DNA from: Aldersonia kunmingensis
GTDB taxonomy: Bacteria > Actinomycetota > Actinomycetes > Mycobacteriales > Mycobacteriaceae
Reading direction: 5' to 3'
DNA: 64,000 bases
NCBI RefSeq assembly: GCF_001646865.1
Contig: NZ_LRRB01000206.1
Coordinates: 1-64,000, forward strand
The translations under genes were made by a program, and so were the position numbers. Numbering within the stretch: position 1 is the first letter of the stretch; each line of letters begins with the position of its first letter. This document shows positions 1 through 11,611 of this stretch, one piece after another. The notes beneath the pieces were generated by a model, which saw only the letters and a list, made by a program, of their open reading frames with translations, ran no database searches and had not been told where the DNA came from.

Positions 1-483
1 GCGTACGCAAACGATCCGGCGCCGGCGAAACGCTCGAAGGCATTCCCGGTGCTGCTCTCGCTGCTGGCTGTCGCGATTCTCGCGCTCGGCGGCGTCGTCG
101 GCTGGCTGCTCTTCACCGGGACCAACAGCGACAGCGGGACAACGATTGCCACTGGCGCTCAGGGCGTGCCCTTGACTCAGGCCAACCCGACCGCACCCGC
201 GCAGCCGAGTGGCGCAACACCGGCACTGCCCGCCGGCGCGACACCGTGTCCGGCCGCGAGCGGTGCCACTGGCACCTACACCCGGTCCGCGGCCGGAAAT
301 GCCACTACGTCATGCCCGTTCGCCGAGGAGGTACGTGAGGCATACGTCGCCGCGGGTGCTCAGCCGAAGCAAGTGACGGCCACGAGTCCGGTGACGGGCA
401 AGTCGTACAGGTTGACCTGCACAACGTCCGGCAAGGTGGTTACCTGCACCGGCGGAAACAATGCGGTCATCCACCTCTACTGA
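1..483 (+). CDS. Membrane-anchored secreted protein, 5' end outside window
   Basis: The reading frame is open from base 1, so the true start lies upstream. One hydrophobic helix (residues about 17-38 of the visible part, rich in Leu/Ala/Val) is followed by a Thr/Pro/Ala-rich linker and a small C-terminal domain with four cysteines (in CPAAS, SCPFAEEVR, LTCTT and VTCTGG), so it looks like a type II anchored protein with a disulfide-bonded extracytoplasmic domain. I recognise no named family. The end overlaps the possible ATG of the next gene by 23 bases, which suggests co-transcription. The function is unknown. Confidence 0.7.
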   Translation, partial: AYANDPAPAKRSKAFPVLLSLLAVAILALGGVVGWLLFTGTNSDSGTTIATGAQGVPLTQANPTAPAQPSGATPALPAGATPCPAASGATGTYTRSAAGNATTSCPFAEEVREAYVAAGAQPKQVTATSPVTGKSYRLTCTTSGKVVTCTGGNNAVIHLY

Positions 484-1336
484 GATCGGAAAGTATTTGC
501 GCGCATGGCTTTACGCCATGCTCGTTGGAGTTTTCGCGATCTTGGGATGTGGATCGGGACCGAATGATGGGGCAAGCGGTACCTCGGTCGCCGCGGCGGA
601 GACAACCGCCCCGCCGACACCACTGGCTGCCGCCTTGCGCGAACTCGAGCGGGCTCTCCCTGCCAAAGTGGGGATCGGCGTCGCCCCCGTTGGAGGTACT
701 TCCGCAGTTGCGGTGACGCAGGCGGGCGAATGGACCACGGGTGTCGCGTGGTCCACGATCAAGGTGCCGCTCTCGCTCGCGGCCCTACGGGCATCCGGCG
801 CAAGCGCCGATTCGCTGGCCACCGCCGCGATCACCCAATCGGACAACGTTGCGGCCGACGGGCTTTGGTCCCTGCTCGGCGATCCGATTGCCGCGGCGCA
901 GGCGGTCGGATCGGTGCTTGCCGAAACGGGTGATACAACGACTCAGGTCCAGTCGCAGCGGGTGCGCCCGCCGTTCAGCGCGTTCGGTCAAACGATGTGG
1001 AGCATTGCCGATCAAACCCTGTTCACCGCGCAGTTGCCCTGCCTGCCCGGTACCGAGGCGGTGACGTCTCGGATGAGGGAGATTGTGCCGGAACAATTTT
1101 GGGGGCTGGCTCGCGTCGAGGGTGCAGTCTCCAAAGGAGGCTGGGGTCCGGGCGAGGATGAGCGCTATCTGGTGCGCCAACTTGCGGTGATCACCACGCC
1201 GCAGGGGCAGAGCGCGGTAACCGTTGCCGCCGAGCCGGCGTCGGGCGCGTTCGCGGATGGCGTCGCGATCCTGGACACCGTGGCGGCCTGGGTTGGCGAG
1301 CATCTCGATCTGCTGCCCTACGGCATATGCCCGTGA
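461..1336 (+). CDS. Beta-lactamase-like (class A fold) lipoprotein
   Basis: A hydrophobic N-terminus ends in a lipobox (AILGC), so this is probably a lipoprotein acting outside the membrane. The SxxK motif is in WSTIKVPL, SDN in ITQSDNVAAD, and KGGWGP may stand for the KTG box, the three landmarks of serine beta-lactamases and penicillin-binding enzymes. The KTG-like box is degenerate, so beta-lactam hydrolysis is unproven; a cell-wall esterase or peptidase role is equally possible. The start is uncertain: ATG 461 overlaps the upstream gene, while TTG 497 would give a shorter lipoprotein signal. A strong hairpin follows the stop. Confidence 0.72.
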   Translation: MRSSTSTEIGKYLRAWLYAMLVGVFAILGCGSGPNDGASGTSVAAAETTAPPTPLAAALRELERALPAKVGIGVAPVGGTSAVAVTQAGEWTTGVAWSTIKVPLSLAALRASGASADSLATAAITQSDNVAADGLWSLLGDPIAAAQAVGSVLAETGDTTTQVQSQRVRPPFSAFGQTMWSIADQTLFTAQLPCLPGTEAVTSRMREIVPEQFWGLARVEGAVSKGGWGPGEDERYLVRQLAVITTPQGQSAVTVAAEPASGAFADGVAILDTVAAWVGEHLDLLPYGICP

Positions 1337-1358
1337 ACGGAAGATTGGTTGCGATAGA

Positions 1359-1384
1359 CGGAGTGAACGCTTCCGTTCACTCCG
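1359..1384. terminator. Hairpin terminator between convergent genes
   Basis: An 11-bp perfect stem (CGGAGTGAACG with its complement) closes on a CTTC loop between two convergent genes. There is no T-tract, as is common in high-GC actinobacteria. It could serve both strands. Confidence 0.6.
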
Positions 1385-1410
1385 CCTAGTCGGTACCGCG
1401 AACGAGCGGG

Positions 1411-2076
1411 CTACCTCGTCGCCGGCGTCCCGTGGTGCCCACCGAACAGCCCGCCGAACCGGGACTTGTGCCGCGGTTCCTCCGCTGCTCGTGGCGCGTC
1501 CGCTGTTCGCGGCGCGTCGGCGTAGCCGGTGTCCGTTGCTGCCACAGCGGGTTCGCGCGCGTAGGCCCGACGGTCGGCGTATTCGATATCGCGCGCGGTC
1601 CGCACCGACAAGCGGCCGAGTGCGGTTGCGCCGAAGAAGACGATCACGGCTCCGAGGCCGTAGAAGTAGGTGATCTCGAGGAGCGCGCGCTTGGTGTCTC
1701 CATCGGCGATCGGGAAGCCGACACTGCCGATGTTCAGCGGTCCGGCAAACACCTGCCCGACCACGAACCAGGCACCGGCCACAACAGCGAGCCAGCCACC
1801 GAACATCGCGGTCGCGCGGTTCCGGGTCATCAGCAACAGCAGACCACCGAAGGCCGCGACGGCTCCGGGCAACACTTCGAGCCAGCCGCGTGCGGCGGTC
1901 CAGGTCCACGCCTCGTCAGGGGTGTAGGCCCAGTTGAAGTACGGCCCGATGAACGGAATCAACGCACCCCAAGCGCCGAGTGCTATCAAAAACAAACCAC
2001 TCAATGCACCACGGCTACGCGGCATATGCATCCGCCCGCCGCGCTGCGCCGGTACACCGGACTGCACGTTGGTCAT
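1411..2076 (-). CDS. Conserved four-helix membrane protein
   Basis: About four predicted membrane helices fill the central part: SGLFLIALGAWGALIPFIG, then segments around EVLPGAVAAFGGLLLL, GGWLAVVAGAWFVVGQVF and YFYGLGAVIVFFGATAL. A polar C-terminal tail rich in Ala, Arg and Glu follows and is probably cytoplasmic. The start at 2076 was chosen because AAGGAGG lies just upstream of it; a longer open frame to 2151 lacks such a site. Proteins of this form are common in Rhodococcus and Nocardia, but I know of no assigned function. It is convergent with the beta-lactamase-like gene. Confidence 0.7.
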   Translation of the reverse strand: MTNVQSGVPAQRGGRMHMPRSRGALSGLFLIALGAWGALIPFIGPYFNWAYTPDEAWTWTAARGWLEVLPGAVAAFGGLLLLMTRNRATAMFGGWLAVVAGAWFVVGQVFAGPLNIGSVGFPIADGDTKRALLEITYFYGLGAVIVFFGATALGRLSVRTARDIEYADRRAYAREPAVAATDTGYADAPRTADAPRAAEEPRHKSRFGGLFGGHHGTPATR

Positions 2077-2175
2077 GACGCCCTCCTTCGAGGCTGCGCC
2101 GTCTGCGGTCGCAGTCGGCCTCGAAGTGGGCGTACCCCGTCCAGCGGGCACTAACCCGCCGGACGAGGAGAACGA

Positions 2176-2547
2176 TCAGACGAGCTCCATGTCCTCTGCG
2201 CTCCAGACGGCCTTCATGCTGGTGATCTTGCCGTCCTCGTTGAACTCCATGATGTCGATCGGAGCCAGGTTCATGGTCTGCTCGCCGGCCTTGGTGGATA
2301 GACGGAACCAGAACGCCGCGACGTTGCCGCCGATACGCGTGGTGAGCAGCTCGGTTTCCTTTTCGAGCGGCTCGAGGATCTGGTAGAACTCGCGGATCGC
2401 CTGGTGACCGTGACGCGGCTCGGTGCCGATCGGGTCCTCCACGGTGGCGTCTTCCGCGTACAGGTTGACGATGTCCTCGGTGGCTCCGGCACCGACGAAC
2501 TTCACGTAGAGCTCGACGGCGGTGCGGATCTGATCAGCTGATGGCAT
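2176..2547 (-). CDS. Delta5-3-ketosteroid isomerase homologue (SnoaL-like/NTF2 fold)
   Basis: The protein has 123 residues, close to the 125 of Comamonas testosteroni ketosteroid isomerase. It places Tyr14 (VELYVKF), Asp38 (TVEDPIG) and Asp98 (APIDIM) almost exactly at that enzyme's catalytic positions Tyr14, Asp38 and Asp99. The known reaction moves the C5-C6 double bond of 3-ketosteroids through a dienolate. The start at 2547 has AAGGAGG about nine bases upstream. No other steroid genes are adjacent, so the true substrate is inferred only from the residues; a related polyketide cyclase-type role is the alternative. Confidence 0.8.
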   Translation of the reverse strand: MPSADQIRTAVELYVKFVGAGATEDIVNLYAEDATVEDPIGTEPRHGHQAIREFYQILEPLEKETELLTTRIGGNVAAFWFRLSTKAGEQTMNLAPIDIMEFNEDGKITSMKAVWSAEDMELV

Positions 2548-2605
2548 GTGATGGCCTCCTTGGCGCGAAATGTAACACGTTCTAGTTTCGCACCGGAAGG
2601 CCTCG

Positions 2606-4144
2606 TCAGCGCTGGGCGTACTCGAGCATCGGTTGCGTCGCCGCCACCTGACCGCTGCCACTCACGATGACGAGCGCGCTCGGATCGATGCGGTATTCCG
2701 TCTGACCGGCCGAGGTCGCCACGGTGAATCCGGAGGGGGTACGTACCGGGTCATCGAGTTCAATCGCCGCGCCGTCGCTGATGCGCATGCCCTTGTAGTA
2801 ATACCGGCCAGTCCGTTCGACCTGGCACACGACCACGAGCGAATTCGTCGTGCGCCCGATCGCGACAGCCGAGTCGGCCGCGTTGCATCGCGCCGTCTCG
2901 GTTGCAAGAAAGCCCTGCTGGTCCGCACCGCCAACCGCACCCGAGAACAGCGGCGGCGCCACGCCGGTCGGGGGCGTCGGCTGCACCGCCGGTATTGGAG
3001 GAGGATTCACTGCGCTCGGCGTTCCGGGTGTGGGGGACGCCGCGACAGGGGCATCCGACTTTTCGTTCGAATCATCGCCGGACACAGCGAGCCCGGCCGC
3101 GATGCCGCCGAGCACCAACACGCCAATTGCCATCAGGATCAACACGATTGGCGCCAGCGATCGCCGCGCGCGGGGCGTCGCCGCATCCGCTGGCGCCCAC
3201 TGCGGTTGAAGCGGTGAGTGAGCATGGGCCTGCGGGTTGGCGGTCCCGGCTGACAGCACTACGGTCTCGGTGAGCCGGCGAGTGAGCGCGCTCGCCGCCA
3301 CCGCGTCGGCGCCAGTCACGGCTTCGCGTGCGGCCCTGGCAAATTCACCAGTTGTCGAGTAACGGTCGGCTGGGTTCTTTGCCATCGCACGCGCGAGGAC
3401 GGCATCGATGCCAACCGGTACACCCGCGACAAGCGTGCTCGGCCGCGGTGGCGGCTCTTCGAGATGTGCGTGCATCGCGGTATTGGGCGTTGTGAAATCG
3501 AATACCTTTGCACCGGTGAGTAGTTCGTGGAGGGTACAAGCCATTGAGTACGTGTCGGCTCGGTCGGTGACCGAGCCGCCGCCGAAACCCTCCGGCGCCA
3601 TGTACGCATACGACCCGACAGTCATAGCCCGCGTGATGAGGGAACCTTCGCGAGCATCGGCTGCGATACCGAAATCGGTCAAGTACGCGAAGTCATTACC
3701 GTCCGCGGTGATCAGGACGTTCTCGGGCCTTACGTCCCGGTGCATCAAGCCCGTGGCATGCGCAGCATCGAGCGCGGCGGCGACCTGGCTCACGATAAGC
3801 ACTGCACGCGCTGGGGGCATCGGACCGGACCCGCTGATCAGTGCCCGCAGGCTCGGGCCCTGTACCAGGCGCATATCGATGTAGAGCCGGCCGTCGATCT
3901 CGCCCCAGTCGTAAATCGGGATAACGTGCGGTTCGGTAAGCACCGCAGCGCTCTGTGCCACCTGGCGGAACCGGTTCGCGAACTCCGGATCGCGGGCGAG
4001 CGCTGCGGGCAAGACCTTGAGCGCGACCGTCCGTTGCTTGACGGTGTCGAAGGCCTCGAAGACGTCCCCCATTGCGCCGCGACCGATAAGCGAACGCAGC
4101 TGATAGTGACCGAGTTGGCTACCGGCCTTCGTCTCGCCGACCAT
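2606..4144 (-). CDS. Receptor-type Ser/Thr protein kinase, PknE/PknH-like
   Basis: An N-terminal kinase domain (about residues 15-275) has the glycine loop GRGAMGDVFEA, ATP lysine in VALKVLP, catalytic loop HRDVRPEN, DFG in LTDFGIA and APE in YMAPEGF. One membrane helix follows (around LAPIVLILMAIGVLVLGG), then a Pro-rich linker and an extracytoplasmic sensor domain with two cysteines. The layout matches mycobacterial PknE. Two departures are visible: the usual HRDxK lysine is Arg, and the alpha-C glutamate position (RREA in PknB) reads RQVA. Start 4144 begins MVGETKAG; an in-frame ATG at 4192 is possible. Confidence 0.85.
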   Translation of the reverse strand: MVGETKAGSQLGHYQLRSLIGRGAMGDVFEAFDTVKQRTVALKVLPAALARDPEFANRFRQVAQSAAVLTEPHVIPIYDWGEIDGRLYIDMRLVQGPSLRALISGSGPMPPARAVLIVSQVAAALDAAHATGLMHRDVRPENVLITADGNDFAYLTDFGIAADAREGSLITRAMTVGSYAYMAPEGFGGGSVTDRADTYSMACTLHELLTGAKVFDFTTPNTAMHAHLEEPPPRPSTLVAGVPVGIDAVLARAMAKNPADRYSTTGEFARAAREAVTGADAVAASALTRRLTETVVLSAGTANPQAHAHSPLQPQWAPADAATPRARRSLAPIVLILMAIGVLVLGGIAAGLAVSGDDSNEKSDAPVAASPTPGTPSAVNPPPIPAVQPTPPTGVAPPLFSGAVGGADQQGFLATETARCNAADSAVAIGRTTNSLVVVCQVERTGRYYYKGMRISDGAAIELDDPVRTPSGFTVATSAGQTEYRIDPSALVIVSGSGQVAATQPMLEYAQR

Positions 4145-4223
4145 ATGGACGATCCTCACCTGCCTCGGCGACCACTCGGACGAACGCAGCACGGGCCCGA
4201 CCGCCGACCCACCGGTTGCCGGA

Positions 4224-7100
<2,877 letters not shown>

Positions 7101-7299
7101 CTCGGGGTTCGGCACGACTCGTCTCTTCTTCTCGGCGGGCTGTTCAGTCAGGGGCGGCTCCGCAGGCCGCGCGCCCTGCTCGGTCGGGGAAGCTGCGCGC
7201 CCTGTTCGCCTATCCAGGGTATGCCGCGCGCCACTGTGACCTGCACCCACCCGAGACCCGATGCGACGTACTCCCGAGTAGGACCCGTATCCTTCTTGG

Positions 7300-7704
7300 G
7301 TGCTCGTTGTCGCAGTTGTCCTGTTCGTTCTCGCCCTCGCGGCTGTCGGTTGCGGTGTGGCGGCCCTGATCGGACGGCTGCCGCGCAATCGCTGGGTCGG
7401 TATACGCACCCCGCACACCATGCGCAGCGACGCGGCGTTCCGGGTCGCCAACAAGGTGGCCGCACCCACCACGATCACCGCCGGCGTGCTGCTCGGCGTG
7501 GGTGGTTTCGCAGCAATTGCCTTCGACGGCATGCTCGCCACCATCGGCGTTGTCGTCGCAGTCATCGCCGGTGTCATCACCGCAGGCAACGGCGGCACGC
7601 TGGGCAATCGCGCAGCCGAGGCCATCACCGCCTCCGCCGGGGCCGGGGGCTGCGGTCATTCCTGCGGCTCCTGCTCGCTCAAGGACACCTGCGCACCGTC
7701 CTGA
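7300..7704 (+). CDS. SdpI/YhfL-family membrane protein with Cys-rich tail
   Basis: Three hydrophobic segments surround the family motif [18 protein letters not shown], which is typical of SdpI-like proteins (SdpI gives immunity to the SdpC toxin in Bacillus). The C-terminus has a compact cysteine cluster, [15 protein letters not shown], that could bind metal or form disulfides. The start codon is GTG. It is divergent from leuS, with a 199-base gap in which I see no clear promoter. No toxin partner is visible, so an immunity function is not supported here; call it a small conserved membrane protein. Confidence 0.75.
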   Translation: MLVVAVVLFVLALAAVGCGVAALIGRLPRNRWVGIRTPHTMRSDAAFRVANKVAAPTTITAGVLLGVGGFAAIAFDGMLATIGVVVAVIAGVITAGNGGTLGNRAAEAITASAGAGGCGHSCGSCSLKDTCAPS

Positions 7705-7755
7705 CGTGAAGGCGGCCGCCTCGGAGAGGCGCAAAAACTGCCGTCGCGGCGGGTC

Positions 7756-8739
7756 GTGATTGACTGCACATCCGTGAACACCCGACGCATCTTCGATCCG
7801 TGGGGCTTGGCGTTCGGCGTTCTGTTGCCGTTGCTCGCCGCCGCGAGTGGGCTCGTGCTCACCTCGATCTGGGAATCACGGCTGCCGACCGAGATCGTCA
7901 CGCACTGGGGACTCGACGGACCGGACGGTTACTCGACCCCGATGTCTTTCGCCTGGGTGTTCGCGCTGGTGACCATGTTCGTCGGCGGCGGATGCGCCTC
8001 ATTCGCGGCCCTCGCGCAGGCCCTCCTGATGTGGCGGCGGATCATGCTCGTCACCGGTCTCGTCGTCACCGGACTGCTCTCGACGCTGCTGGTCGCGGTG
8101 CTGTGGGTGCAGCTCGACACGGCCAAGGGCGATGACGTCGAACTCCCGGGTGCAGCGATCGGCCTCGGGGTGCTCATCGGCTCCGCCCTCGGCGTGCTCG
8201 GCGCGTCGCTGCTGCGCGACTACCGCGTGCGTGTACCTGCCCTCGGTCCGCCCGACGCGAAGTTGCCGCGCGGCGCGGCCGAGCCGTGGCGGATGGTCGG
8301 CGGGTTCGGCACCGTCGGGATCGTCGTGATCGCAGCGATCGGAGTCGGAATCGCGCTGTTGGCTTGCGGGACGATTGGCTCCACCTGGCCACTCTGGGTC
8401 GGCCTCCCGGTGATCGTGCTCGTGGTCGGCGGATTGCGCTACGACGTCACCATCGACTCGACCGGCGTGCGGGTGCGCAACTTCGGTCTGACGACGTTCG
8501 ACGTCGACATGGACGAGATCATCGGGGCGAAGCTCACCGATGTGGCGGCGTTCAAGGATTTCGGTGGCTGGGGGCTGCGCGCCAAGGGGCCCGGCCGCTA
8601 CGGCGTCATCACGCAACGGGGGACCGCAGTCGAGATCGGAACCGCCTCCGGACTGACGCTAACCATCACCACACCGCAGGCCGAGGAAGTGGTCGGCGCA
8701 CTCAATACCTGGGCGAGTCAGCAGCACGCTGAGCGCTAA
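7756..8739 (+). CDS. DUF1648-type membrane protein
   Basis: The N-terminal half has the DUF1648 signature: a first membrane helix (GVLLPLLAAASGLVL), then LPTEIVTHWGLDGPDGYST, then further helices. The C-terminal half, after two more helices (residues about 185-225), is a soluble domain beginning YDVTIDSTGVRVRNFG that resembles a bacterial PH-like domain. Start GTG 7756 follows a GGCGGG stretch; GTG 7774 is an alternative. It lies 51 bases after the SdpI-like gene and SdpI proteins often contain DUF1648, so the two genes may form one unit. The function is unknown. Confidence 0.72.
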   Translation: MIDCTSVNTRRIFDPWGLAFGVLLPLLAAASGLVLTSIWESRLPTEIVTHWGLDGPDGYSTPMSFAWVFALVTMFVGGGCASFAALAQALLMWRRIMLVTGLVVTGLLSTLLVAVLWVQLDTAKGDDVELPGAAIGLGVLIGSALGVLGASLLRDYRVRVPALGPPDAKLPRGAAEPWRMVGGFGTVGIVVIAAIGVGIALLACGTIGSTWPLWVGLPVIVLVVGGLRYDVTIDSTGVRVRNFGLTTFDVDMDEIIGAKLTDVAAFKDFGGWGLRAKGPGRYGVITQRGTAVEIGTASGLTLTITTPQAEEVVGALNTWASQQHAER

Positions 8740-8842
8740 CCCCGCCAGAATTCGCAGCCCTTCCCCGGGGGCAAATTGTGTAAACGGGGGCGAAACTTCG
8801 CACCCACGAAGAAGGTTTGCACTCACGAAGCGCGGGTTCCGC

Positions 8843-9880
8843 TCAGTCGGGGCTGGCGAGCTGCTCGTCCAGGAGCGCCGCCACCACCGCGGTGCCGGCC
8901 GCCGGGTCGCCCACCGCGATGCGGGCGCTGCCATTCGGATAGCTCTTGGCGACGATTCCGGCCCGCCGCAGCGCGGGGGCGATTGCGGGTCCGTCGAGAT
9001 AGAGGAAATTGGCGTGGCTGTCCGGGACGGCAACACCGAAGCGGCGCAGCGTGGCGGCGAGCCGCTCACGTTCGGTGTTGATCGCCTGCACCCGCTCGCG
9101 CAGCTCGGACTCAGCCGCATATGACGCGCGGACCGCCGCGGCGGCGGCGGCGTTCATGCCGAACGGTACGAGCCAGCGTCGCACCCGTGCCGCGAGGTCT
9201 GGCGCCGCCACCGCATACCCGATGCGCAGACCCGCAAGTCCGTACGCCTTGGAGAAGGTCCGCAGCACCAGGACGTTGGGGAAGCGGCGCTGCAGGCCGA
9301 CCACGTCGATGGTGTCGGCCGGGTGCAAAAACTCCACGTAGGCCTCGTCGAGCACCACCACCACGCGCCGCGGCACCGCGGCCAGGAAGGCCCGCAACTC
9401 TCCGCTGGGGATCAGCGTGCCGGTCGGGTTGTGCGGTCGGCACACCACGACCACCCGAGTGCGGGGCCCGATCGCCCGCACCATCGCCCACAGGTCCTGG
9501 CGCCCGAACCCATCCAGTCCGACCGTCCGGGTGCGCACACCCGCGATCCGGGCCATGATCGGATACCCGTCGAACGTCGGAGTCGAGAAGACCATCTCCT
9601 CGTCCGGCCCGATCAACGCCTGCATGATGTGCATCGCCACCCCGGTCGCACCCCCGCCGACCACCAGCCGGTCCGGCGTGACGCCGACCCGTTCGCCGAT
9701 GATGCGAGGTAGCTGCTCCGGCAGGAACTCCGGATACCGATTCACCTGCGCCATCGATCGATTCAGCTCTTCGAGCACGGAAGGCAATGGCGGATAAGGG
9801 TTCTCGCTCAGCCCCAGCTCGAAGCGCTGCTGCACCGGCGCCGTGTACGGGCGGGTGTCGTCGAAGGTGCTTGTGCTCAT
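8843..9880 (-). CDS. PLP-dependent aminotransferase, HisC/aromatic type (class I/II)
   Basis: A fold-type I aminotransferase of 345 residues. The PLP lysine is Lys211 in RTFSKAYGLAGLRIGY, the pyridine-nitrogen aspartate is Asp178 in VLDEAYVEF, and HNPTG holds Asn151. It resembles histidinol-phosphate and phenylalanine aminotransferases (HisC2/Pat). Its start overlaps the stop of the KASIII-like gene by four bases (ATGA), so it is translationally coupled and is the last gene of the four-gene operon. This context suggests it aminates a pathway intermediate rather than serving histidine synthesis, but an aromatic amino acid role cannot be excluded. Confidence 0.88.
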   Translation of the reverse strand: MSTSTFDDTRPYTAPVQQRFELGLSENPYPPLPSVLEELNRSMAQVNRYPEFLPEQLPRIIGERVGVTPDRLVVGGGATGVAMHIMQALIGPDEEMVFSTPTFDGYPIMARIAGVRTRTVGLDGFGRQDLWAMVRAIGPRTRVVVVCRPHNPTGTLIPSGELRAFLAAVPRRVVVVLDEAYVEFLHPADTIDVVGLQRRFPNVLVLRTFSKAYGLAGLRIGYAVAAPDLAARVRRWLVPFGMNAAAAAAVRASYAAESELRERVQAINTERERLAATLRRFGVAVPDSHANFLYLDGPAIAPALRRAGIVAKSYPNGSARIAVGDPAAGTAVVAALLDEQLASPD

Positions 9881-10923
9881 GCCGCGCTTGCTCCCCACCG
9901 CACCGCCGCCGCCCCGGCAAAGTCGCCGGCATGCGCGAACGCGGACATCAGAATCAGCGCACCGTTGGGGATCCGGCCGGCACGGTTCTCCGCGTCGAGG
10001 GTGACCGGGATTCCCGCACCGAATAGGTTGCCGCATTCGTCGAAGGTGTCCGGATGCTTGTCCGCCGGCACCTCGAGTGCCTCGTGCCAGTTACGTAGGA
10101 ACAACCGGTTCGGCTGATTGGTGACCAGCATGTCGACATCGCCGGACTTCGCCCCGATGTCCTTCAGCACCGCATATCCGGCACTGGGCACGAGCTCGTT
10201 GCCGCGGGTGAAGACCTTCGCGATCTTCGACTCGGTGAATCCAATTGTCGGCTCGCCGATTCCGGGCTCCCAATACTTCCGTGGCACAGTGCCTTTGGGC
10301 AGACCGACGCCCTCGAAGGTCATATCACCGGCGTATTCGGGATAGGTGCGACAGTAGGTGCCGAGAATCGGCGCGTCCTCGTTCTTCACCAGGAGGCCCA
10401 CACCGCAGCCGTCACCGGGCACCGGCGCGAACGCGAGCTTGCGCACCTCGGGCTGCGTCATGCTGGGACCGGCCGCGTTCTGGGCCGCGGCGATCAGTGC
10501 GGTCTTCGCATCGGTGGTCGCCAGGATCATCTTGGCCAGTTCCATCATGTGCATGAACGACGCGCAACCGCCGTTGTGCACGTCGATTACCTTGTCCGGG
10601 TGCATTCCTAGCCTGCGTGCCACCTCTGGCCCGCTGCCGAGCACGGGGTTGTCCGGTAACTGGACGTGGGTCAGCAAAACGTCGACGCCCTTGATCATGT
10701 CGGCGCCGTGCCGCGCGATCAGCGGAGCGGTCGCGCGCTCGATCATGTCGACGGCGGTTTCATCGCGCGCGACATGGTGACGGTACTTCGGCGAGCGGAA
10801 CATGACGTTCTTCGCCATTCGTTCCGACCGCGCGAATTGCGTGAAGTATTCGGTGGGAACACGGTTTTCGGGCAGGTAGCTCGCTACGTCGATGAGGCTG
10901 ACGGTGGGCATGGTGTCGGTCAT
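9877..10923 (-). CDS. KASIII/thiolase-fold acyl-transfer protein with altered active site
   Basis: The length (348 residues) and fold landmarks match 3-oxoacyl-ACP synthase III. The nucleophile is Cys120 in HNGGCASF and the last asparagine is Asn299 in CGNLFGAGIP. The catalytic histidine motif HQAN reads NQPN at 269-272, so the general histidine of FabH is replaced by Asn. A standard decarboxylating condensation is therefore doubtful; simple acyl transfer to or from Cys120 is possible. It sits seven bases after the SRPBCC gene and overlaps the aminotransferase. It is unlikely to be the housekeeping FabH. Confidence 0.85.
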   Translation of the reverse strand: MTDTMPTVSLIDVASYLPENRVPTEYFTQFARSERMAKNVMFRSPKYRHHVARDETAVDMIERATAPLIARHGADMIKGVDVLLTHVQLPDNPVLGSGPEVARRLGMHPDKVIDVHNGGCASFMHMMELAKMILATTDAKTALIAAAQNAAGPSMTQPEVRKLAFAPVPGDGCGVGLLVKNEDAPILGTYCRTYPEYAGDMTFEGVGLPKGTVPRKYWEPGIGEPTIGFTESKIAKVFTRGNELVPSAGYAVLKDIGAKSGDVDMLVTNQPNRLFLRNWHEALEVPADKHPDTFDECGNLFGAGIPVTLDAENRAGRIPNGALILMSAFAHAGDFAGAAAVRWGASAA

Positions 10924-10930
10924 TCGGCTC

Positions 10931-11590
10931 TCACTTCATCCAGTCGGGCTTGATCGGCAGGCCATGGCTTGCGCGGTATTCGCAAATTGCCTTGAGGTTG
11001 TCCATTTCCATCTGGTGGCCGGCGTAGAAGAGGTCCCAGCCGTCGCCAACCCACACCGGACGGCCGGGCGGAGCCGTTTCCGGATAGGGGTTTTCGTCGT
11101 AGAACGGGTGCTTGCAGTTCACCCAGGTGACCACCGAGCCGGGCTTGTTCAGCACAACCTGCGCGTCGATCACCCGCATCAGGTAGATCATCCAGAGGTG
11201 CTTGCCCTGGTCCCAGGCGCAGTGATAGTCGACAGTCATGGCGTCGGGATTGGCGATCGTGCGCGCATAGCACTTCGTCTGCCCGCCGACTCGGTCGAAC
11301 GACTCCCACAGGCCCGGTTCGTCGGTCTCGACGAAGCCCCGGAGGCTGTAGGTCCATTCCTCCAGACTTCGGGTGTCCGCAAGGTACTCGTACACGTCCC
11401 GGAACGGCGCATCTATGTAGGCGTTAATGGGACAGAACTCGCCGAACATCTGCGCGTGCGGATACACCGAACGGGTCCGGTCGAAGATGAGCTCCTTGGC
11501 CTCATCCTTGTCTTGCGTCTCGATCCTCGTCACGCCGGGAAGCGCATCGGTGATATCGCAGAGGGCGGGCAGCACGTCGGTAGTGGTCAC
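10931..11590 (-). CDS. SRPBCC (START-like) domain protein
   Basis: 219 residues. The segment NAYIDAPFRDVYEYLADTRS followed by EEWTYSLRGF is the usual opening of an SRPBCC hydrophobic-pocket domain, as in polyketide aromatases/cyclases and lipid-transfer proteins. It has no signal peptide or membrane helix. Start GTG 11590 has GAGGAG upstream. It lies between the ThDP and KASIII-like genes with gaps of 21 and 7 bases, so it belongs to that operon. A role in binding or cyclising a hydrophobic intermediate is inference; no catalytic residue can be assigned. Confidence 0.78.
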   Translation of the reverse strand: MTTTDVLPALCDITDALPGVTRIETQDKDEAKELIFDRTRSVYPHAQMFGEFCPINAYIDAPFRDVYEYLADTRSLEEWTYSLRGFVETDEPGLWESFDRVGGQTKCYARTIANPDAMTVDYHCAWDQGKHLWMIYLMRVIDAQVVLNKPGSVVTWVNCKHPFYDENPYPETAPPGRPVWVGDGWDLFYAGHQMEMDNLKAICEYRASHGLPIKPDWMK

Positions 11591-11611
11591 GTTGGATCTC
11601 CTCGGGGTTGA

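Noticed and set aside
8796-8832. Near-repeat TTCGCACCCACGAAG / TTTGCACTCACGAAG
   Set aside because: Only two imperfect short copies at a convergent gene end; no support for a function.
9877-10923. Housekeeping FabH of fatty acid synthesis
   Set aside because: The catalytic histidine is missing and no acyl carrier or fab genes are adjacent.
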